Shown piece by piece: positions 42,577 through 52,478 of a DNA stretch of 64,000 nucleotides. This DNA comes from Rhodoblastus sp963710275. Lineage in GTDB: Bacteria > Pseudomonadota > Alphaproteobacteria > Rhizobiales > Beijerinckiaceae. The stretch spans positions 30,276-94,275 of the forward strand of contig CAVPZS010000011.1 of assembly GCA_963710275.1 (NCBI GenBank), read 5' to 3'. The notes below the pieces were generated by a model that made no database searches, was not told where the DNA came from, and worked only from the letters and a program-made list of their open reading frames with translations. Position 1 is the first letter of the stretch; each line of letters begins with the position of its first letter. The position numbers and the translations under genes are program-made.

Positions 42577-43593
42577 ATGCTGATAGAATCGACCGAAGTC
42601 ACAAAGCCGCGCGTCGTCATTGCAATCGTCGCGATCTCATGCCTGGTCGTCGGCGCGTGGTTATCCCTGCGCCCGCGAAAACCCGCGGTTATCGAATGGC
42701 AGGGCTATGCCGAAGCGGATTTCGTCAAAGCCGGGCCGACGCAACAGGGCTTGCTGACCGCGGTTCACGTCATGCGCGGTGATCGAATCGTCAAGGCGCG
42801 CCCCTTGTTCGACCAGGACGACGCCGACGATCTGGCCGCCAGCGATCAGGCGGCGCGGCAACTGGCGCAAGCTGAGGACCAGCTGGTCAATTTGCAAAGT
42901 CCGTCCAAGCCCACCGAAATTCTTCAAGCGGAAGCCAATCTGACCGACGCCCAGGCCGCGCGCGACAAGATCCAGGACGATCTTGCGCGCAACGTCGCTC
43001 TGCTCAAGACCGGCGCGGCCACCGTGCAGATCGTCGACCAGGAAAAGGCTGACCTCCGCTCCGCCATTTCCAAGGTTCTTGCGCCGGAAGCCATGCTCGC
43101 CCAGGCGCGCGCGCATTACGGGCGCGACGGAGACATCAAGGCGCAGACCGCGACGGTCGGCGCCGCCAAAGCCGCCGTGGCGATGGCGCGCTGGCGGCTC
43201 GACCAGCGCCATGTCGCGTCGCCTGTCTCAGGCGTTGTCGCCGACGTGCTGGCCCGCGCCGGCGAATCGCTCGCCGCCGACGCGCCCGTCGCTTCGATCC
43301 TGCCGCCCGAAAATATCTTCGTGCGCTTCTTCATTCCCGAGGCGGACTTGCCCCGGGTTCATCAGGGCGACGAAGTCTGGCTTCTCTGCGATACCTGCAC
43401 GCCAAAAATGTCGGCGACGATCTCATTCATCGCACCCAAGGCCGAATACACGCCACCCGTCATCTACAGCGAGTCGACACGTGCAAAGTTCGTATTTCTG
43501 GCGGAAGCGCGCTCGAGGCCGGGGGACGCGCCACTGCTCAATCCGGGCCAGCCGGTATCGATACGCCCCAAGGTCCAAGGGCAGGAGAAGTGA
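42577..43593 (+). CDS. HlyD-family periplasmic adaptor of an ABC exporter
   Basis: This 338-residue protein has an N-terminal membrane helix (VVIAIVAISCLVVGAWLSL), a lipoyl half-motif (GLLTAVHVMRGDRIVKARPLFDQDD), a long alpha-hairpin (about 90-200) and the second half-motif RHVASPVSGVVADVLARAGES. It resembles YbhG-type adaptors paired with ABC-2 exporters. No Shine-Dalgarno is visible before the ATG, in line with a possible leaderless start. The ABC ATPase gene overlaps its stop. Confidence 0.9.
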   Translation: MLIESTEVTKPRVVIAIVAISCLVVGAWLSLRPRKPAVIEWQGYAEADFVKAGPTQQGLLTAVHVMRGDRIVKARPLFDQDDADDLAASDQAARQLAQAEDQLVNLQSPSKPTEILQAEANLTDAQAARDKIQDDLARNVALLKTGAATVQIVDQEKADLRSAISKVLAPEAMLAQARAHYGRDGDIKAQTATVGAAKAAVAMARWRLDQRHVASPVSGVVADVLARAGESLAADAPVASILPPENIFVRFFIPEADLPRVHQGDEVWLLCDTCTPKMSATISFIAPKAEYTPPVIYSESTRAKFVFLAEARSRPGDAPLLNPGQPVSIRPKVQGQEK

Positions 43594-44519
43594 GCGCAGC
43601 AGAAACGAGCGATCACGTCATCGACGTTCGCGACCTGCACAAGAGCTTCGGCGCCCGAAAGGTTGTCGAAGGGTTGACCCTGCAGGTCGCCAGAGGCGAA
43701 ATTTGCGGCTTTCTCGGCGCCAACGGCAGCGGCAAGACGACCACCATCCGCATGCTCTGCGGCCTTCTCGTCCCCGACTCCGGCTCCGGCCAATGCATCG
43801 GCCTGGACATCATCGGCCAGGCCGCGCTGATCCGCCGCAATGTCGGCTACATGACGCAGAAATTCAGCCTGTACGACGACCTCACGGTGTTCGAGAATCT
43901 CGATTTCGTCGCCCGCGTCTATGAAATGAGCACGCGAACCCAGGCGATAGAAGACATCATGGTCCGGATGGGCTTGGTGGACCGGCGCGATCAATTGGCG
44001 GCCGAGCTTTCCGGCGGCTGGAAGCAAAGGCTGGCGCTCGCCGCCTGTGTGATGCACCGGCCGGAACTTCTGCTGCTCGATGAACCGACGTCGGGTGTCG
44101 ACGCTTTGGCGCGCCGCGAATTCTGGGACTTGATCAATGACATGGCGAGCGAAGGGCTGACCGTCCTGGTCTCGACGCATTACATGGACGAAGCGGAGCG
44201 CTGCAAACGCATCGTCTATCTCGCCGACGGACATATCGTGGTGCAAGGCAGCGCCGACGAAGTCACGCGCCAAGCCGGGCTCGTCACATTCGACGCGACC
44301 GGCGCAGGCATTGACGCCGCCGCCCGCGCTTTGCGGCATGCCAACGGGGTCGAAGCAGCGGCGGTGTTCGGGCGCGCGCTGCATGTGGCGGGAACCGACC
44401 GCACGGATTTGACCAGCGCCATCCATTCCGTCGGCGACGGCCTCAATTGGGTCGAGGTCGAACCCCGGCTGGAGGATGCGTTCATTCACATGCTCAGAGT
44501 CAAGGCCGCTCCGCGATGA
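43590..44519 (+). CDS. ABC transporter ATP-binding protein
   Basis: This 309-residue ATPase has Walker A GANGSGKTTT, signature LSGGWKQR, Walker B LLLLDEPTSGVD and the H-loop in VSTHYMDEAE. The C-terminal extension (about 235-309) is typical of ABC-2 exporter ATPases such as YbhF. The start is GTG and overlaps the adaptor gene by 4 bp. It drives the membrane subunit encoded next. The signature has W in place of the more common Q (LSGGQ/M/W are all known). Confidence 0.93.
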   Translation: MSAAETSDHVIDVRDLHKSFGARKVVEGLTLQVARGEICGFLGANGSGKTTTIRMLCGLLVPDSGSGQCIGLDIIGQAALIRRNVGYMTQKFSLYDDLTVFENLDFVARVYEMSTRTQAIEDIMVRMGLVDRRDQLAAELSGGWKQRLALAACVMHRPELLLLDEPTSGVDALARREFWDLINDMASEGLTVLVSTHYMDEAERCKRIVYLADGHIVVQGSADEVTRQAGLVTFDATGAGIDAAARALRHANGVEAAAVFGRALHVAGTDRTDLTSAIHSVGDGLNWVEVEPRLEDAFIHMLRVKAAPR

Positions 44520-45640
44520 TGAGCTTTTCGTTCCCGCGCCTGTTCGCGCTGATGCGCAAGGAATGGACCCAGGTCCGCCGCGACGCCATGACCTTGCGCA
44601 TCCTCATCGCCATCCCGATCATGCAACTGTTCTTGTTCGGCTACGCCATCAACACCGATCCAAAAAATTTGCCAACCGGCCTGCTCTCGACCGCTCATTC
44701 CAGATATGAGCGCACGATCATCGCCGCGATGAAGAATTCCGGCTATTTCAATATCGTTCCGCTTGCCACCGAAGCCGAGGCCAATGAGGCGTTGGCGGAC
44801 GGCGAACTTCTGTTCGTCGTCGAAATTCCGCCCGAATTCGACCGGGCGGTCGATCGCGGCGAATCTCCATCCGTTCTCATCGACGCCGACGCGACCGACC
44901 CCTCGGCGATCGGCAATGCGACGGCGGCGCTGACCTCGCTGGTCGCCGATCTGCAACGCGACCTGCCCTCCATCAGGCAGAACCCGCCGCAGACTGCGCC
45001 CTTCCAATTCGTCATTCACGCCCGCTACAATCCCGAGCGGCTGACCGTGCTCAACATCGTGCCGGGCCTGGTTTGCATGATCCTGATTTTTTCGACGCTG
45101 TTTGCGACGACGCTGTCCATAACCAAGGAACGCGAGCGCGGAACGATGGAAAACCTGCTGGCGATGCCGGTGCGGCCGCTCGAAGTGATGCTGGCCAAGA
45201 TCATGCCCTATCTGGTCGTCGGCTATGTGCAGCTGGCGCTGGTGCTCATCACTTCGTCGCTGTTTTTCGGCATGCCCATTCGCGGCTCGATTCCGCTGCT
45301 GCTGTTCGCGCTCGGGCTGTTCATGGGCGGCAATCTGGCGCTGGGGGTCACTTTCTCGACCATTGCGAGCAATCAGATGCAGGCGACACAGATGGCGCAA
45401 TTCATGCTGATGCCATCCTTCCTGCTGTCGGGATTCATGTTTCCGTTCCTCGGCATGCCCTCATGGGCGCAATGGGTCGGCGAGTTGCTGCCCACCACAC
45501 ATGCGGTGCGCATTGTGCGCGGGATCATGCTGAAGGGAAATGGCTGGACGGAGATCGCGCCCGACCTGTGGCCGCTCGCGCTGTTCATGTCTGTCGTCAT
45601 CGCCGTCGCGGTCTGGTTTTATCGCGAGACGCTGGACTGA
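44516..45640 (+). CDS. ABC-2 type permease
   Basis: This 374-residue membrane protein has one N-terminal helix (MTLRILIAIPIMQLFLFGYAI), a large periplasmic domain (about 45-175) and five C-terminal helices starting NIVPGLVCMILIFSTLFATTLS. It contains the ABC-2 motif ITKERERGTMENLLAMPVRPLEVMLAK. It resembles YbhR/YbhS permeases. It overlaps the ATPase gene. With adaptor and ATPase it forms a tripartite exporter; drugs or lipophilic compounds are the likely substrate class, which cannot be narrowed from sequence. Confidence 0.92.
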   Translation: MMSFSFPRLFALMRKEWTQVRRDAMTLRILIAIPIMQLFLFGYAINTDPKNLPTGLLSTAHSRYERTIIAAMKNSGYFNIVPLATEAEANEALADGELLFVVEIPPEFDRAVDRGESPSVLIDADATDPSAIGNATAALTSLVADLQRDLPSIRQNPPQTAPFQFVIHARYNPERLTVLNIVPGLVCMILIFSTLFATTLSITKERERGTMENLLAMPVRPLEVMLAKIMPYLVVGYVQLALVLITSSLFFGMPIRGSIPLLLFALGLFMGGNLALGVTFSTIASNQMQATQMAQFMLMPSFLLSGFMFPFLGMPSWAQWVGELLPTTHAVRIVRGIMLKGNGWTEIAPDLWPLALFMSVVIAVAVWFYRETLD

Positions 45641-45770
45641 ATTGATGACTCTGGTCGCGACGATGGATCACGAGGTGACCACGATCTGCCTCGTCTTGCC
45701 GCGCTGGCGCTCAACCGCTTCGACTCTTTTCGCGCCGGCGCTTTGGAGGCAGTCGCCTGCCGGGCCAACG

Positions 45771-45787
45771 TGAGTAGTTTCCGAACC
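45771..45787 (+). promoter_or_regulatory. 17-bp regulon element, copy 16
   Basis: Perfect consensus TGAGTAGTTTCCGAACC. TATGAT at 45812-45817, the best -10 of the set, begins 41 bp after the first motif base. The MFS start at 45848 is 60 bp downstream. Confidence 0.87.
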
Positions 45788-45847
45788 TGCCGCTTTCGTG
45801 GATGTGGCCTCTATGATTGCGTTACTCGGCCTCTCCCGGAGGGACGC

Positions 45848-47179
45848 ATGCAACAGCCACAGACAGACTTCAATGCTCCGGCCGTCCTGGCGCAGGCGAC
45901 AATCCGCATGGCGGCGACGACGAAGCCATTCCCGCGGCGCAGCGCCTATCTGGCCGCATGGGCGCTGTGCCTGGTCTTCTATTTTCTGCAATACGCGCTT
46001 CGTTCGGCTCCTGGCGTGATGATACCCGAACTGACCAAAGCGTTCAGCCTGACCACGCTTGGAGTGAGCTCACTGCTTGGGCTTTACTACTACACCTATG
46101 CCGGCTTCGCGATCGTGGCCGGCGCGTCGCTCGACCGCTTTGGCGCAAATTTCCCGATCTTCGTCGGCGTCCTCACCGTCGCCCTGGGCAGCGGGCTGTT
46201 TGGCCTGGGCTCGATCGGCGCGGCGGAAGGCGGACGGCTGTTGCAGGGCGCCGGATCGGCCTTCGCCTTCACCGGCGCCGTCTATCTCGCGGTGCATGGA
46301 TTTTCTGCAAAATGGCTGGCCACCGCCGTCGGCTTCACTCAGCTGGCAGGCATGCTCGGCGGCTTTGCCGGACAATTCGCCGTAGGACCGCTGACCCATG
46401 GCGTGATCGACTGGCATTCGTTCTGGATCTATGCGGGCGGCGCGCTCGCGCTACTGGCGCTGCTGATGCTGGTCGCGACGCCGCGCCAGCATGAACCGGC
46501 CAGCGGCCCGCTGCGGACCATGTTCGCGCCTTACAAAATCGTCTTGACCAATCCCCAGTCCTATATTTGCGGCGCCATCGGCGGCCTGCTGTTCATGCCG
46601 ACCACCATCGGCGACATGATCTGGGGCGTGCCGCATCTCAAGCTGGAACTGGGGGTCACGGCGGCGCAGGCGGTCATGCGCTCCTCGATGGCGCCGCTCG
46701 GCTGGGTGATTGGCGCGCCGCTGCTCGGCTACATCGCCGACCGCATCGGCCTGCGCAAGCCGGTGCTCATCGCGGGCATGGCGATCATGCTGCTTTCGGG
46801 CGGCGCCATCGCCTTTCTCGACGCCTATATTCCGCATTATATCGGCGGCCTCGTCTTCGGCATTGGCTCGGGCGCGGCGATGATCCCGTATGCGATGATC
46901 AAGGAAGCCAATCCGGACAAGGTCAAGGGCAGCGCCACCGGCGCCATGAATTTCCTGGTGTTCAGCCTGAGCGCCCTGCTCGCGCCGCTGTTCGGCTTCG
47001 TGCTGATGCGGCTTTCCGGCGGCGCGACGCTGACACTGGCCAATTTCCGCGAGGCCGACATCGTCTGGGCCGTGGCGATCGTCCTTTCGCTCATTCTCAC
47101 GCTGTTCCTGCGCGAGACCGGGAGCGCGCGGCGGACGCCCGTGGGCGGCCCGCAAGCGCAGGAGCAAGCGCCCCAATGA
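45848..47179 (+). CDS. MFS carrier of the PFOR operon
   Basis: The 443-residue carrier has 12 hydrophobic segments after an N-terminal tail of about 35 residues. It has an organic-anion carrier-like pattern (LDRFGANFPIFVGVLTVALG, GRLLQGAGSAFAFTGAVYLA, RIGLRKPVLIAGMAI). Its stop overlaps the start of the GltD-like gene, so it belongs to a four-gene unit with PFOR. A monocarboxylate or pyruvate-like substrate would fit that context, but this is inference. ATG 45848 is preferred over the longer 45743 frame, which would contain the regulon element. Confidence 0.88.
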   Translation: MQQPQTDFNAPAVLAQATIRMAATTKPFPRRSAYLAAWALCLVFYFLQYALRSAPGVMIPELTKAFSLTTLGVSSLLGLYYYTYAGFAIVAGASLDRFGANFPIFVGVLTVALGSGLFGLGSIGAAEGGRLLQGAGSAFAFTGAVYLAVHGFSAKWLATAVGFTQLAGMLGGFAGQFAVGPLTHGVIDWHSFWIYAGGALALLALLMLVATPRQHEPASGPLRTMFAPYKIVLTNPQSYICGAIGGLLFMPTTIGDMIWGVPHLKLELGVTAAQAVMRSSMAPLGWVIGAPLLGYIADRIGLRKPVLIAGMAIMLLSGGAIAFLDAYIPHYIGGLVFGIGSGAAMIPYAMIKEANPDKVKGSATGAMNFLVFSLSALLAPLFGFVLMRLSGGATLTLANFREADIVWAVAIVLSLILTLFLRETGSARRTPVGGPQAQEQAPQ

Positions 47180-48828
47180 CATCAAGACAATCAGACTTCA
47201 CGCCCGTCATCGACCTGCTGCGCGAAAAGGGAACCGGGCCCGTCCGCGACAAAAGGCCCCTTTATGCCGATCTCCTTCCGCCCTGCAACAACGCGTGCCC
47301 GGCGGGCGAGAATGTGCAGGCCTGGCTCGATCTCGCCCAGGCCGGAAATTACCGCGAAGCCTGGCGGACCATCCTGCGCGACAATCCCTTCCCCGCCGTG
47401 CATGGGCGCGTCTGCTATCATCCTTGCGAGACCGGTTGCAACCGCGCCCAACTCGACAGCGCGATCAGCATCCACGCCGTCGAGCGTTTCCTCGGCGACA
47501 TGGCGACCGAGCAAGGCTGGACGCCGGACAAGGCCGCCGCGGCCACCGGCAAGCGCATTCTTGTCGTCGGCGGCGGCCCGAGCGGATTATCCGCCGCCTA
47601 CCATCTGGCGCGTCTCGGCCATGCGGTCGAAGTGCATGAAGCCGGTCCCCTGCCTGGCGGCATGCTGCATTTCGGCATTCCCGCCTATCGCCTGCCGCGC
47701 GCAGAACTGATGAAGGAAATCGCCCGCATCGAAGCCATGGGGGTCAAGATCGTCCTCAATCACAAGGTCGAGGATATCATCGCTGAACAGGCCGCCGGCT
47801 CTTTCGACGCCGTGTTCGTCGCCATCGGCACGCAGATCGGCAAGAAGATCGACATTCCCGCGCGCGACGCCGCAAAGGTGATCGACGCCATCAAGATGCT
47901 GCATGATGTGGAGACTGGCGAGGCGCCGCGCCTCGGCCGCCGTGTGATCGTCTACGGCGGCGGCAATACCGCCATGGATGCGGCGCGCATGGCGCGAAGG
48001 TTGGGCGCCGAGGAGACGCTGATCGTCTATCGCCGCGACCGCGCCCACATGCCAGCCCAGGCCTTCGAGGCCGACGAAGCCCTGTCTGAGGGCGTCAAGA
48101 TCAAGTGGTTGAGCACGATCAAGGACATCGGCTTGAGCACGCTCACGGTCGAGACGATGCGGCTCGACAAGTCCGGCCGGGCGCTGCCGACCGGCGAGTT
48201 CGAAACCCTGGCGGCGGATTCGGTGGTGCTGGCGCTCGGCCAGCAAAGCGATTGCGGGTTCTTGCGCAATGCGCCCGGCGTCGCCTTTACGCGGGACGAT
48301 CTGGTGATCGTCGATTCACAAATGATGACCGGCCGCCCAGGCGTCTTCGCCGGCGGCGACATGGCGCCGGGTGAGCGAAGCGTCACCGCCGCCGTCGGCC
48401 ATGGCAAGAAGGCCGCGCGCGCCATCGACGCCTTTTTGCAAGGCGCGAAGGAGCAAAAACTTCTAAAACATCCCATCGCGACGTTCGATCTGCTCCATCT
48501 GCCGATTTATGCCGACGCGCCGCCTTCCATTCAAGGCGAATTGTCGGTAGCCGAACGACTGGCTGACGGGTTTGCCGAGACAATGGCGGGTTTGAGCGAG
48601 CCGGAGGCGCGCTACGAAGCGCGGCGCTGCCTCTCCTGCGGCAATTGCTTCGAATGCGACCAGTGCTACGCCGCCTGCCCGGAAGAGGCCATCATAAAGC
48701 TCGGACCGGGCCGCCGCTACCTGTTCGACTATGCGCTTTGCACCGGCTGCGCGGTCTGTTTCGAGCAATGCCCCTGCCACGCCATCGGGATGAGTCCCGA
48801 GCCTCTCGCGACGGAGCGATCAGCATGA
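47176..48828 (+). CDS. GltD-like NAD(P)H oxidoreductase with C-terminal ferredoxin domain
   Basis: This 550-residue flavoprotein resembles the glutamate-synthase small subunit. It has an N-terminal Fe-S domain (PPCNNACPAGENVQAWL, YHPCETGCNRAQLD), an FAD site (ILVVGGGPSGLSAAYHLARLG), an NAD(P) site (VIVYGGGNTAMDAARMARRLG) and GVFAGGDMAPGERSV. The C-terminus adds a two-cluster ferredoxin domain (CLSCGNCFECDQCYAACP, CTGCAVCFEQCPC). There is no GltB partner. Next to PFOR it should move electrons between NAD(P)H and ferredoxin or PFOR. Overlaps of 4 bp on both sides indicate tight coupling. Confidence 0.9.
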   Translation: MTSRQSDFTPVIDLLREKGTGPVRDKRPLYADLLPPCNNACPAGENVQAWLDLAQAGNYREAWRTILRDNPFPAVHGRVCYHPCETGCNRAQLDSAISIHAVERFLGDMATEQGWTPDKAAAATGKRILVVGGGPSGLSAAYHLARLGHAVEVHEAGPLPGGMLHFGIPAYRLPRAELMKEIARIEAMGVKIVLNHKVEDIIAEQAAGSFDAVFVAIGTQIGKKIDIPARDAAKVIDAIKMLHDVETGEAPRLGRRVIVYGGGNTAMDAARMARRLGAEETLIVYRRDRAHMPAQAFEADEALSEGVKIKWLSTIKDIGLSTLTVETMRLDKSGRALPTGEFETLAADSVVLALGQQSDCGFLRNAPGVAFTRDDLVIVDSQMMTGRPGVFAGGDMAPGERSVTAAVGHGKKAARAIDAFLQGAKEQKLLKHPIATFDLLHLPIYADAPPSIQGELSVAERLADGFAETMAGLSEPEARYEARRCLSCGNCFECDQCYAACPEEAIIKLGPGRRYLFDYALCTGCAVCFEQCPCHAIGMSPEPLATERSA

Positions 48829-51800
48829 ACCTCGCCCTTAACACGAGCGCGGCAATAGTTCGCACCACGACGACGATCGACGGCAATACCGCCGCCGCCC
48901 ATGTCGCCTATCGCGTCAACGAAGTCTGCGCCATCTATCCGATCACGCCGTCCTCGACCATGGCGGAACTGGCCGACGAATGGGCCTCGAAAAATATCCG
49001 CAATATTTTTGGCAGCATACCCGTGGTGCAGGAAATGCAGAGCGAGGGCGGCGCCTCGGGCGCCGTCCACGGCGCGCTGCAATCGGGCGCGCTGACGACG
49101 ACCTTCACGTCGTCGCAGGGCCTGCTGCTGATGCTGCCCAACATGTTTAAGATCGCCGGCGAGCTGACTTCGACCGTATTCCACGTCGCCGCGCGCTCCG
49201 TCGCCACGCAGGCCCTTTCGATCTTCGGCGATCATTCCGATGTCATGGCGATCCGCTCCAGCGGCTTCGCCTTGCTCTCATCCGGCTCGGTGCAGGAGGC
49301 GCATGACCTGGCCTTGATCGCGCAGATAGCGACGCTCGAGAGCCGGATTCCCTTCGTGCATTTCTTCGACGGATTCCGCACCTCGCACGAAGTGAACAAG
49401 CTGACGCTTCTGTCAGACGAGGAAATTCGCGCGATGATCCGCGACGATCTGGTGCGCGCCCACCGCGACCGCGCGCTGACGCCCGAGCGTCCCGTGGTGC
49501 GCGGCACGGCGCAAAATCCCGACACATTTTTCCAGGCGCGCGAGGCGGCCAACCCGTTTTACGCCCGTACGCCGGAAATCGTCGAACGGGCGATGCAAGA
49601 TTTCGCCGCAATAACCGGCCGCAACCACAAATTGTTCGAATATGACGGCGCCATGGACGCCGACCGCGTCATCGTGCTGATCGGCTCGGCGGCGGAAACA
49701 GCGCGCGAAACAGCCGCATTTCTCAATCGCGCAGATGTCCAGGGGCAAAAACTCGGCGTCCTGCAGGTGCGGCTCTACCGACCGTTTTCCGCCGCGCATT
49801 TTCTGGCTGCCTTGCCCGAAAGCGTTGGCGCGATCGCCGTGCTGGACCGCACGAAGGAGCCCGGCGCCAGCGGCGAGCCGCTCTATCTCGATGTTGTCGC
49901 GACCCTGGCGCAAGCCGTCGCTCAGGGCGCGCGGAAAACCATGCCTCGTGTCATCGGCGGCCGTTATGGCCTGTCCTCGAAAGACTTTACGCCAGCCATG
50001 GTCAAGGCCGTGTTCGACGAACTGGCCAGGCCGCACCCCACCAATAGTTTTACGGTCGGCGTCAATGACGATGTTTCCGGCTCCAGCCTGGCCGTCGATC
50101 CGGATTTCATGATCGAAACCGACGATGTTTTTCGGGCCGTGTTTTATGGTCTCGGCTCCGATGGAACGGTCGGCGCCAACAAGAACACCGTCAAGATTCT
50201 GGCGGAAGATGCGGATCGCTACGCCCAGGGTTATTTCGTCTATGATTCCCATAAGTCCGGCGCCCAGACGGTCTCGCACCTTCGCTTCGGCCCGAGACCG
50301 ATTCTCGCGCCCTATCTGATCGCGGCGGCGCGCTTTGTCGCCTGTCATCAGTTCGCCTTTCTCGACAAGATCGACGTGCTCAAGATCGCGGCTCCCGGCG
50401 CCATTTTCCTGCTCAACTGCCCCTATGAGGTTGAAGTCGCCTGGGATCATCTCCTCCGCCCCGTCCAGCAGCAAATCATCGACAAGAACCTCCGCCTGTT
50501 TGTGATCGACGCCTCAAAGGTCGCGCGCGACACCGGACTTGCCGGCCGCATCAACACTGTGCTGCAAACCTGCTTTTTCGCGATCTCCGGCGTCTTGCCG
50601 AGGGACGAAGCCGTCGCGCGCATAAAGCACATGATCGAAAAATCCTATGGCCGCAAAGGCGCCAGCGTCGTCGCGCAGAATTTCGCCGCCGTCGACCACA
50701 CATTGGCCCATCTGCGCGAAGTCCAGATCCCCAAAGTTGCGACCAGCAAATCCGAACGGCCGCCGATCGTTTCGCCACTGGCGCCGGATTTCGTGCAAAA
50801 ATTCACGGCCGAAATCATGGCCGGGCGCGGCGACGATCTGCCGGTCAGCGCCATGCCGGTCGACGGTACCTTTCCGTCTGGCACAGCGGCCTGGGAAAAG
50901 CGCAATATCGCCGACGAGGTCCCGGTCTGGGAGACGGACTTGTGTATCCAGTGCGGCCAATGCGCCATCGCCTGCCCGCATTCGGTCATTCGCGCCCGCT
51001 TCTACGACGCCGCCCGGCTGGCCGATCCGGCTGCGCCTGCGCCGCAAAACTTCAAATCGGCTGAGGTCAACGCGCGCGGCTATCCCGATAGCCGCTTCAC
51101 CCTGCAATTTTACGTGGAGGATTGCACGGGATGCGGCATTTGCGTCGAGGTCTGCCCTGCGCACAGCCCAAGCGCGCCGGCGACCAAGGCGATCAACATG
51201 GCCGCCAAGGCGCCGCTGCTGGATTCGGAGCGCGAGAACGTCGCTTTTTTCGAGACCCTGCCCGTGAACGATCGCGCCCGTGTCGACTTCGCCAACGTGC
51301 GTGGCATCCAGTTTCTTGACCCGTTGTTCGAATTTTCCGGCGCCTGCGGCGGTTGCGGCGAGACGCCCTATCTGCGTCTGTTGTCGCAATTGTTCGGCGA
51401 TCGCCTGCAGATCGCCAACGCCACCGGATGCTCGTCGATCTATGGCGGCAACCTGCCCGTCACCCCCTGGACCAAAGACAAGCAGGGGCGTGGGCCCGCC
51501 TGGTCGAATTCCTTGTTCGAGGACAATGCCGAATTTGGTTTGGGGTTCAGGCTCGCCGCCGACATGCATGTGGCGCTCGCCGAGCGGCTGGCGCGCGAAC
51601 TGGCGCCGAAACTCGGCGCGCCGCTGGTCGAGGCGATTCTCGCCGCTCCACAAATACGCGAGTCGGAAATTCTCGCGCAGCGCGGTCGTGTCGCGGAACT
51701 GACAAGGCGCCTGCGCGAGCTGGGCGACGAACCCCAGGCAAAAAATCTGCTCTCGGTGGCCGATCATCTGGTTCGCCGCAGCATCTGGCTCGTCGGCGGC

Positions 51801-52469
51801 GACGGCTGGGCCTATGACATCGGCTACGGCGGCCTCGACCATGTGCTGGCCGCCTCTCGCGACGTCAATGTTCTGGTGCTCGACACCGAGGTTTATTCCA
51901 ATACCGGGGGACAGGCGTCGAAGGCTACGCCCCTCGGGGCCGTCGCCAAATTCGCCGCGGCCGGCAAGCGCGTGGCGCGCAAGGATCTGGCGCTGCAGGC
52001 AATCGCCTATGGCAATGTCTATGTCGCCCAGGTCGCCATGGGCGCCAATCCGCAGCAGACACTGCTGGCGATGCGCGAAGCCGAGGCCTGGCCCGGACCA
52101 TCGCTGATCCTCGCCTACAGCCATTGCATCGCGCATGGATTTGATCTGCGCTACGGGATGGCCCAGCAGGATCTTGCCGCGGCCTGCGGTTACTGGCCTC
52201 TGTTCCGCTTCAATCCGGCGATGCGCAAGGCCGGCGAGGCGCCGTTCCGGCTGGATTCGCCGCGTCCGACGATTCCTCTGAAAGACTATGCGTATAAGGA
52301 GTTGCGTTATCGCAGCCTGGCCAGCAGCCGTCCGGAAGAAGCCGCGGAACTGCTCACGCTGGCGCAAACCGCGGTGACCGAAAAATACGCACAATATGAA
52401 GCGCTCGCCAGCCGCGACGGCAGCAGGTTCCATCCTGACGCCCGAGTGGTTGGCGGCGACAGCGCCTGA
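48825..52469 (+). CDS. nifJ: Pyruvate:ferredoxin (flavodoxin) oxidoreductase
   Basis: This 1214-residue single-chain PFOR begins with the pyruvate-binding domain I (IDGNTAAAHVAYRVNEVCAIYPITPSS). The gamma domain has KNTVKILAEDADRYAQGYFVYDSHKSGAQTVSHLRFGP. Two [4Fe-4S] clusters are in CIQCGQCAIACPHSV and CTGCGICVEVCP. The C-terminal TPP domain has GDGWAYDIGYGGLDHVLA and NTGGQASKATP, and cysteines of the proximal cluster are in CGGCGETPY. It converts pyruvate and CoA to acetyl-CoA, CO2 and reduced ferredoxin. Oxygen-sensitive PFOR suits a low-oxygen role. It is intact throughout. Confidence 0.96.
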   Translation: MNLALNTSAAIVRTTTTIDGNTAAAHVAYRVNEVCAIYPITPSSTMAELADEWASKNIRNIFGSIPVVQEMQSEGGASGAVHGALQSGALTTTFTSSQGLLLMLPNMFKIAGELTSTVFHVAARSVATQALSIFGDHSDVMAIRSSGFALLSSGSVQEAHDLALIAQIATLESRIPFVHFFDGFRTSHEVNKLTLLSDEEIRAMIRDDLVRAHRDRALTPERPVVRGTAQNPDTFFQAREAANPFYARTPEIVERAMQDFAAITGRNHKLFEYDGAMDADRVIVLIGSAAETARETAAFLNRADVQGQKLGVLQVRLYRPFSAAHFLAALPESVGAIAVLDRTKEPGASGEPLYLDVVATLAQAVAQGARKTMPRVIGGRYGLSSKDFTPAMVKAVFDELARPHPTNSFTVGVNDDVSGSSLAVDPDFMIETDDVFRAVFYGLGSDGTVGANKNTVKILAEDADRYAQGYFVYDSHKSGAQTVSHLRFGPRPILAPYLIAAARFVACHQFAFLDKIDVLKIAAPGAIFLLNCPYEVEVAWDHLLRPVQQQIIDKNLRLFVIDASKVARDTGLAGRINTVLQTCFFAISGVLPRDEAVARIKHMIEKSYGRKGASVVAQNFAAVDHTLAHLREVQIPKVATSKSERPPIVSPLAPDFVQKFTAEIMAGRGDDLPVSAMPVDGTFPSGTAAWEKRNIADEVPVWETDLCIQCGQCAIACPHSVIRARFYDAARLADPAAPAPQNFKSAEVNARGYPDSRFTLQFYVEDCTGCGICVEVCPAHSPSAPATKAINMAAKAPLLDSERENVAFFETLPVNDRARVDFANVRGIQFLDPLFEFSGACGGCGETPYLRLLSQLFGDRLQIANATGCSSIYGGNLPVTPWTKDKQGRGPAWSNSLFEDNAEFGLGFRLAADMHVALAERLARELAPKLGAPLVEAILAAPQIRESEILAQRGRVAELTRRLRELGDEPQAKNLLSVADHLVRRSIWLVGGDGWAYDIGYGGLDHVLAASRDVNVLVLDTEVYSNTGGQASKATPLGAVAKFAAAGKRVARKDLALQAIAYGNVYVAQVAMGANPQQTLLAMREAEAWPGPSLILAYSHCIAHGFDLRYGMAQQDLAAACGYWPLFRFNPAMRKAGEAPFRLDSPRPTIPLKDYAYKELRYRSLASSRPEEAAELLTLAQTAVTEKYAQYEALASRDGSRFHPDARVVGGDSA

Positions 52470-52478
52470 GGAAGCGAC

